DNA of 64,000 nt, taken from NCBI GenBank assembly GCA_013365325.1, contig JABVXV010000133.1:1-64000 (forward strand), read 5' to 3'. Of this stretch, positions 63,924 through 64,000 are shown piece after piece (the first letter of the stretch is position 1; each line of letters opens with the position of its first letter). A program made the position numbers and the translations under genes. The notes below the pieces were generated by a model. That model did no database searches. It saw nothing but the letters and a program-made list of their open reading frames with translations, and had not been told where the DNA came from. This DNA is from Dipetalonema caudispina (lineage: Eukaryota; Nematoda; Chromadorea; Rhabditida; Onchocercidae).

Positions 63924-64000
63924 CTGATAACAAAAACATAACTGAAGAATGAAATAACGGAAATTTGGAAAGAATGATCTGAGAAAGTTTGTGCGTGTGT

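Overview
The window looks like a piece of a filarial (spirurid) nematode nuclear genome. It is very AT-rich. Its genes are cut into many small exons by AT-rich introns with nematode-style TTTCAG acceptors, and several start codons sit just behind acceptor-like sites with no upstream exon, as expected for spliced-leader trans-splicing. The proteins are animal ones of nematode character. The species cannot be named from the sequence alone. All exon joins were made by hand by following reading frame and family similarity, and every join was checked for phase.

Layout, left to right. 1-162 is a (TTA)n microsatellite. 1936-3254 (+) is a small secreted ML-domain lipid-binding protein in 3 exons. 5233-18024 (+) is a complete phosphorylase kinase alpha subunit in 28 exons (1224 aa), preceded by a hairpin and a 45-bp tandem repeat. 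19985-27162 (+) is a CHL1/DDX11-type iron-sulfur DNA helicase in 17 exons (about 872 aa). After a 4.8-kb gene-free stretch, 31970-38681 (+) is a secreted BPI/LBP/CETP-family lipid-binding protein in 14 exons (756 aa). On the minus strand, 40582-43497 holds the last four exons of a Scratch/Snail-type zinc-finger transcription factor; its first exon(s) were not found. About 10 kb of repeat-rich non-coding DNA follows. On the minus strand again, 60739 down to 53989 carries mrpl-36 (mitochondrial ribosomal protein bL36m) followed by rpc-3 (RNA polymerase III subunit C3/POLR3C, 12 exons, 546 aa). They are 398 bases apart with a poly(A) signal between them and an acceptor just before the second start, which suggests a two-gene operon. 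The right end holds only weak candidate exons.

The genes do not form one pathway: they cover lipid binding (two separate secreted proteins), glycogen breakdown control, sister-chromatid cohesion/DNA repair, neural-type transcription control, mitochondrial translation and Pol III transcription. I found no transposon, CRISPR array, tRNA or clearly novel gene system. The most interesting non-gene signals are a microRNA-precursor-like hairpin inside a phosphorylase kinase intron, a perfect 19-bp inverted repeat upstream of the Scratch exons, a perfect 15-bp inverted repeat in a helicase intron, a seven-copy ~64-bp degenerate satellite, and likely GC-AG introns in the phosphorylase kinase gene.
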